From assembly GCA_037190485.1 (NCBI GenBank), contig JBBCJB010000002.1, positions 310,001-374,000 on the forward strand: a DNA stretch of 64,000 bases, in the 5' to 3' direction. The notes under the pieces were generated by a model. It did not search any database and was not told where the DNA came from. It saw only the letters and a program-made list of their open reading frames with translations. The stretch comes from Parapedobacter sp037190485. Its GTDB lineage: Bacteria > Bacteroidota > Bacteroidia > Sphingobacteriales > Sphingobacteriaceae. Shown here piece by piece: positions 59,785 to 64,000 of the stretch; positions within the stretch are counted from its first letter, which is position 1, and the number at the start of each line of letters is the position of its first letter. The translations under genes and the position numbers were made by a program.

Positions 59785-60482
59785 GTAAATTGCGGATTGG
59801 CATGACGGCGGGCAGGCAATTCGAGCGCTATGCCGATTGGGTGGCCGGAACCGATGACGAGGTGGAAATCGTGACGCTCGGGTACATGCACGACAACCTG
59901 GCGGAACTGGACGGCTGCCAAGGCGTCGTCTTTACGGGCGGCGAAGACGTCCACCCCAAACACTACGGCCATCCGGAATTCGTGGAACACTGTGTTCCGG
60001 TCGATTTCGACGAGCGACGGGACGACTTTGAGCTTGAACTGATGCAGCGGGTACAGGCCAAGCGATTGCCCCTGCTGGGGGTTTGCCGGGGGCTGCAACT
60101 GGTGAATGCCTACCTCGGCGGCACGCTCATACCGGATATCCCCACGTGGGGCGGATTCAATCACGCGAAGCTTCCCGACGGACGCGAACGCGACCACGCC
60201 ATCCACGTAGACCCGAACTCCTTGCTGTTCGAGATCACGCGCAGCAAGGATGGGCTGGTCAATAGCCTGCACCACCAAAGTGCACTGCGTATCGGCAAGG
60301 GCTTGGTCGTCTCGGCCAGGTCGGTGGATGGCATCGTCGAAGCCCTTGAATACAAGGAACCCGATGGGAATCCGTTTCTACTCTTGGTGCAATGGCACCC
60401 CGAACGGATGGCCGACGCAGCAGACCCGTTTGTGGGCAGGATCCGCCAATGGTTTATCAACGAAGTGAAGAACGTCAGTTAA
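59781..60482 (+). CDS. PuuD-like gamma-glutamyl hydrolase (class I glutamine amidotransferase fold)
   Basis: A 233-residue peptidase C26 family enzyme. Catalytic Cys in LLGVCRGLQLVNAYLGG (about residue 100), His and Glu in VQWHPERMAD near the C-terminus; FTGGEDVHPKHYG and LHHQSALRIGKGLVVSARS are further family marks. PuuD releases glutamate from gamma-glutamyl-GABA; here the product chain would be gamma-glutamylglycine if the amine is ethanolamine. It overlaps the dehydrogenase gene by ATGA and is followed after one base by the aldehyde dehydrogenase gene. Confidence 0.87.
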   Translation: MSKLRIGMTAGRQFERYADWVAGTDDEVEIVTLGYMHDNLAELDGCQGVVFTGGEDVHPKHYGHPEFVEHCVPVDFDERRDDFELELMQRVQAKRLPLLGVCRGLQLVNAYLGGTLIPDIPTWGGFNHAKLPDGRERDHAIHVDPNSLLFEITRSKDGLVNSLHHQSALRIGKGLVVSARSVDGIVEALEYKEPDGNPFLLLVQWHPERMADAADPFVGRIRQWFINEVKNVS

Positions 60483-60483
60483 T

Positions 60484-61851
60484 ATGGATATCATCAACCC
60501 CGCCACGGGAAAAATCATCGCATCGATACCGGCCGATGACGCAGACACGTTGGCCCTGAAATTTGACCGGCTGGCCGCCAACCGACCCGCATGGACCGCC
60601 ACGCCGCTGGCCGGGCGTATTGCCATCATCGAGCGATTCATGGATGAACTGTCGAATAATCGCGAGACACTGGCGGCGACCCTGACCGCCGAAGTGGGCA
60701 AACCGCTCACGCAGGCCGTAAACGAAATCAATGGCGCCATTTCACGCGTGAAATGGCTGTGTGGACACGCCGAAACCTATTTGGCCGATGAGCGGATGGA
60801 CGACGGCAGCGGTACGCACCAAGAAGTGATCAGTTACGAGCCGCTCGGCGTGGTGTGCAACATCTCGGCATGGAATTACCCGTACCTGGTGGGTATAAAT
60901 GTATTGGTACCTGCCCTGCTGGCAGGCAACGCCGTCTTGTACAAACCATCGGAATTCGCGTTGCAAACCGGGCTCGCCATCGTCAGGTGCCTGGAGGAAG
61001 CCGGTGTTCCCGGCGATGCCATCCAAGTGGCCGTCGGCGCGGGCGATGTGGGCAGACTGCTGCTGAACCAACCCTTCGATGGGTATTTCTTCACCGGCTC
61101 CTACCCGACCGGGAAATTCATCTACGAGCAGGTGGCGCCGAAAATGGTGCCGTGCCAGCTGGAGCTGGGCGGCAAGGATGCGGTGTACATCGCCGATGAC
61201 GTCGGCGATGTCGCAGCGGTAGCAGCAGCCACGGCAGACGGCGCATTCTACAACAACGGACAGAGTTGCTGTTCCGTGGAGCGGATCTATGTACATGAAG
61301 CGGTGTATGAAGCTTACGTGGCTGCATTCGTGGAACAAGTCAAGGCCTGGACAATCGGGCTCCCTACCGACGAAGGCGTCTATTTCGGCCCGCTGACCCG
61401 GGATGGCCAACGCGCCGTCCTGGAGGCGCAGGTGGCCGATGCGCTCGACAAAGGCGCGACCGTGCTGACCGGCGGAACGCGGATGGCGGGTGCCGGCTAT
61501 TACTTCCAACCTACCGTACTGGTAAACGTAAACCACGGCATGGCCGTGATGCGCGCAGAGAGTTTCGGCCCCATCATCGGCATCATGAAAGTAACCAACG
61601 ATGAAGAAGCCGTAGCGCTGATGCTAGACACCGAATACGGGCTTACCGGTGGCGTCTATAGCGCCAGCCGCGAACGGGCCAGCACGATCTTGGAGCAACT
61701 CGACACCGGTTCGGTGTATTGGAATTGCTGCGACCGGGTGAGCGCCGCCTTGCCGTGGAGCGGCAGGAAGCATTCGGGTATCGGCAGTACCCTGTCGCAT
61801 CAAGGCATCCGAGCGTTCACCCAACCCAAAGCGTGGCATTTGAAAAGGTAA
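60484..61851 (+). CDS. NAD(P)-dependent aldehyde dehydrogenase
   Basis: A 455-residue aldehyde dehydrogenase of the usual fold. Marks: VCNISAWNYPYLVGINVLVP (oxyanion Asn), NAVLYKPSEFALQTGLAIVR, FFTGSYPTGKFIY, the general-base Glu in QLELGGKDAVYIADD, the catalytic Cys in NNGQSCCSVERIYV, and ESFGPIIGIMKV. In this operon it would turn the gamma-glutamylated aldehyde into the acid, as PuuC does. Length and active-site residues are complete. One base of overlap with the phospholipase start keeps it in the operon. Confidence 0.9.
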   Translation: MDIINPATGKIIASIPADDADTLALKFDRLAANRPAWTATPLAGRIAIIERFMDELSNNRETLAATLTAEVGKPLTQAVNEINGAISRVKWLCGHAETYLADERMDDGSGTHQEVISYEPLGVVCNISAWNYPYLVGINVLVPALLAGNAVLYKPSEFALQTGLAIVRCLEEAGVPGDAIQVAVGAGDVGRLLLNQPFDGYFFTGSYPTGKFIYEQVAPKMVPCQLELGGKDAVYIADDVGDVAAVAAATADGAFYNNGQSCCSVERIYVHEAVYEAYVAAFVEQVKAWTIGLPTDEGVYFGPLTRDGQRAVLEAQVADALDKGATVLTGGTRMAGAGYYFQPTVLVNVNHGMAVMRAESFGPIIGIMKVTNDEEAVALMLDTEYGLTGGVYSASRERASTILEQLDTGSVYWNCCDRVSAALPWSGRKHSGIGSTLSHQGIRAFTQPKAWHLKR

Positions 61852-64000
61852 TGGATAACAGAAGGGAATTCATCAAAAAAGCGGCCTTATTGGCAGGCAG
61901 CACGGGCTTATGGACGGCATTGCCCGCGTCCATCCAAAAGGCGCTGGCCATCAACCCCGAACTAGGCAGTACGTTTTACGATGCGGAGCACGTGGTGATG
62001 CTGATGCAGGAGAACCGATCTTTCGACCATTGCTACGGCACATTGCAAGGGGTGAGGGGATTCAACGACCCGCGTGCGATCACGTTGCCGAACGGCGATC
62101 CGGTATGGCTGCAGACCAATCGAGCCGGGTATACCTATGCACCGTTCAGGCTCAACATCAAGGACACCAAGGCCACGTGGATGCGCGACTTGCCCCACTC
62201 CTGGGAAAACCAGGTGGATGCACGCAACGATGGCAAATACGACAAATGGCTGGATGTGAAGCAATCCGGGAACCCCGAGTACCGGGATATGCCGCTGACC
62301 ATGGGCCATTACACCCGTGAGGACATCCCGTTTTATTATGCTTTTGCCGACGCCTTCACGGTGTGCGACCAGCATTTCTGTTCATCACTCACGGGCACCA
62401 CGGCAAACCGGATGTTCTTTTGGTCGGGCAAGCTGCGCGATCGGTCCGGCACAGCCCATGTGCGGAACTCGGAAGTAGGCTATAGCCGCGAAGTGGATTG
62501 GACGACGTTTCCCGAAAGGCTTGAACAGCACGGCGTATCGTGGAAAGTTTATCAAAACGAACTCAGCGTGAAGACCGAGCTGGATGGGGAAAAGTCCGCA
62601 CTACTCGCCAATTTCACGGACAACAACCTCGAATGGTTTTCGCAATACCATGTGCGTTTCAGCCCGGGACACCAGCGCTACCTGCAACGGGCGGTCAACG
62701 AATTGCCCGCGGAAATCGCCCAGCTGGAAAAGGCCTTTGCCGCAGCCAGCGGAGAAGAAGCCGAAAGCTTCGCCAAGCCGTTGGCGCGCAAGCGGAAAGA
62801 ACTCGAAGAAGCGAAAGCCGCCTTGGCGCGATGGCATCCGGCCAATTTCGACAAGCTTCCCCTTGTTGAGCGGCAGCTGCACCAACGGGCTTTCACCACC
62901 AACATCGACGACCCCGACTACCACCAAACCACGACGATCGGCTACGAACACGACGGTGAACAACGGCAGGTCGAGGTTCCCAAGGGCGACGTACTGCATC
63001 AATTCCGCAAAGACGTGGCGCGTGGCGAGTTACCCACGGTATCGTGGCTGGTGGCCCCCCAGCGTTTCTCAGACCATCCCAGTTCGCCTTGGTACGGCGC
63101 GTGGTATGTATCGGAAGTGCTGGACATCCTCACGAAGCATCCGGAAATCTGGAAAAAGACCATCTTCATCCTCAACTACGATGAAAATGACGGCTATTTC
63201 GACCATGTACCGCCCTTCGTGGCGCCGAACCCCAATGATGCCGAGTCGGGTACCGTATCGGCCGGCATCGACACCACCGACGAATTCGTAACGCTCGACG
63301 AGGAGCTGAAAAAGCCCGGCATGAAACCGGAAAACGCGAGGCAAAGCGCGGTCGGGTTGGGCTATCGCGTGCCCTTGGTGATCGCGTCGCCCTGGAGCCG
63401 CGGCGGCTGGGTCAACTCCGAGGTGTGCGACATCACGTCCACGTTGATGTTCCTGGAAAAATTCCTGAGCCACAAGACCGGCAAACGCATCATTGAACCC
63501 AACATCAGCACGTGGCGCAGGGCCGTGTGCGGCGACCTGACCTCCGCATTCAGGCCCTACCATGGCGAGCCGATGGATTTGCCGAAGCCGGTGAACAGGG
63601 ATGCGTGGATGGCCGGTATCCACAAGGCGGGTTTCAGCGACCTACCTACGGGCTTTCCGACCGATTTGGCCGACCTGCCGAAACAGGAGCCGGGCATCCG
63701 TGATGCCAACGCGTTGCCGTACGAGTTGTACGTAGACGAACGGCTGGAGCGAAACGGTCGGCAATTCGAACTGCAATTCAGGACAAGTCGCTATATCTTC
63801 GGCCGGGATGCTGCCGGGGCACCATTCAGCGTGTATGCCCCCGGCGACTATTGGCAACGACACGGCCAAGGCGAACCGGGCTTTGCACCGGTGAAGGTAT
63901 GGGATTTTGCCGTCACACCGGAAAGCCCCGTACGGTACCAGTGGCCGCTGGGCCATTTCAAGGACGGTGCCTATGCGCTGCGGGTCTATGGGCCCAACGG
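61851..64000 (+). CDS. Phospholipase C, phosphocholine-specific type (partial, runs off the window)
   Basis: Starts at ATG 61851 inside the preceding stop and is open for 716 codons to the window end. The N-terminus has a Tat-type signal (NRREFIKKAALLAG), so it is exported folded. The mature part has the phosphoesterase family motifs LMQENRSFDHCYGTLQGVRG, YEHDGEQRQVEV and LNYDENDGYFDHVPPFVAP. Beyond about residue 600 a C-terminal beta domain of unknown role begins (RTSRYIFGRDAAGAPFSVYA). Such enzymes release phosphocholine, and some also phosphoethanolamine, from phospholipids. Its place in the amine operon suggests it supplies the amino alcohol, though a phosphatase step would still be needed. 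Confidence 0.87.
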   Translation, partial: MDNRREFIKKAALLAGSTGLWTALPASIQKALAINPELGSTFYDAEHVVMLMQENRSFDHCYGTLQGVRGFNDPRAITLPNGDPVWLQTNRAGYTYAPFRLNIKDTKATWMRDLPHSWENQVDARNDGKYDKWLDVKQSGNPEYRDMPLTMGHYTREDIPFYYAFADAFTVCDQHFCSSLTGTTANRMFFWSGKLRDRSGTAHVRNSEVGYSREVDWTTFPERLEQHGVSWKVYQNELSVKTELDGEKSALLANFTDNNLEWFSQYHVRFSPGHQRYLQRAVNELPAEIAQLEKAFAAASGEEAESFAKPLARKRKELEEAKAALARWHPANFDKLPLVERQLHQRAFTTNIDDPDYHQTTTIGYEHDGEQRQVEVPKGDVLHQFRKDVARGELPTVSWLVAPQRFSDHPSSPWYGAWYVSEVLDILTKHPEIWKKTIFILNYDENDGYFDHVPPFVAPNPNDAESGTVSAGIDTTDEFVTLDEELKKPGMKPENARQSAVGLGYRVPLVIASPWSRGGWVNSEVCDITSTLMFLEKFLSHKTGKRIIEPNISTWRRAVCGDLTSAFRPYHGEPMDLPKPVNRDAWMAGIHKAGFSDLPTGFPTDLADLPKQEPGIRDANALPYELYVDERLERNGRQFELQFRTSRYIFGRDAAGAPFSVYAPGDYWQRHGQGEPGFAPVKVWDFAVTPESPVRYQWPLGHFKDGAYALRVYGPN

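Noticed and set aside
1..64000. CRISPR arrays, tRNA or rRNA genes, riboswitches
   Set aside because: No spaced direct repeat series, cloverleaf with CCA-end pattern, or known riboswitch core was seen by eye; a covariance-model scan would be needed for certainty.

Overview
The window comes from a Bacteroidota chromosome, most likely a soil or plant type Sphingobacteriaceae (Parapedobacter/Olivibacter/Pedobacter-like; genus not certain). The reasons are four SusC/SusD pairs, five ECF sigma/FecR pairs, TAnnTTTG-type -7 promoter boxes, DUF4374 and DUF4377 lipoproteins, and a GC content near 55-57% outside two AT-rich patches. There is no prophage, CRISPR array, rRNA, tRNA or recognisable transposase.

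Layout. 1-1013: tail of a sirohaem-type methyltransferase converging on a TauE-like sulfur anion exporter. 1135-6649: iron-uptake locus (sigma, FecR, siderophore-type TonB receptor, PepSY membrane protein). 6892-8449: compact four-gene cassette with a DUF5675 protein and a holin-like membrane peptide, closed by a terminator. 8525-9985: a DUF4377 lipoprotein and an unknown exported protein. 10041-18796: locus C (sigma, FecR, SusC, SusD, thioredoxin/DUF3738 protein), bracketed by two direct copies of a small gene, one broken and one intact. 18884-23155: small regulators, a PLP enzyme of the alpha-oxoamine synthase family, and a TetR gene split by a frame change whose C-terminal half is joined to an unknown domain. 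23293-31583: locus A, built like locus C on the minus strand. 31584-37452: second iron locus (PepSY, DUF3649-like, DUF3325-like, DUF4374, TonB receptor), with a divergent LytS/LytTR two-component pair at 37484-39351. 39396-47776: locus B (sigma, FecR, SusC, SusD, metallophosphoesterase). 47794-48807: luciferase-like flavin oxidoreductase. 48945-55784: locus D, with sigma and FecR divergent, then SusC and SusD. 55787-55929: a palindromic repeat element. 55977-64000: a tight six-gene operon (ethanolamine-type permease, glutamine-synthetase-like ligase, iron alcohol dehydrogenase, PuuD-like amidase, aldehyde dehydrogenase, phospholipase C cut by the window end).

How they work together. Most of the window is outer-membrane import under cell-surface signalling: the receptor's STN domain signals FecR, FecR releases the sigma factor, and the sigma factor activates its own receptor operon. 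The last operon reads as a gamma-glutamyl route for ethanolamine, or a similar amino alcohol, released from phospholipids: import, glutamylation, oxidation of alcohol to aldehyde to acid, then removal of glutamate.

The most interesting signal is a family of about 90-100 nt antisense RNA candidates in the leaders of the SusC genes of loci A, B and C. Each has a TAnnTTTG box reading against SusC and ends in a related hairpin (core GATYGGCCGG) plus U-tract. They resemble the DonS-type antisense RNAs known from Bacteroides polysaccharide loci. Other notable points are the direct repeats around locus C, repeat-derived peptide insertions in the locus B FecR, composition breaks inside two SusC genes, and the split TetR fusion.
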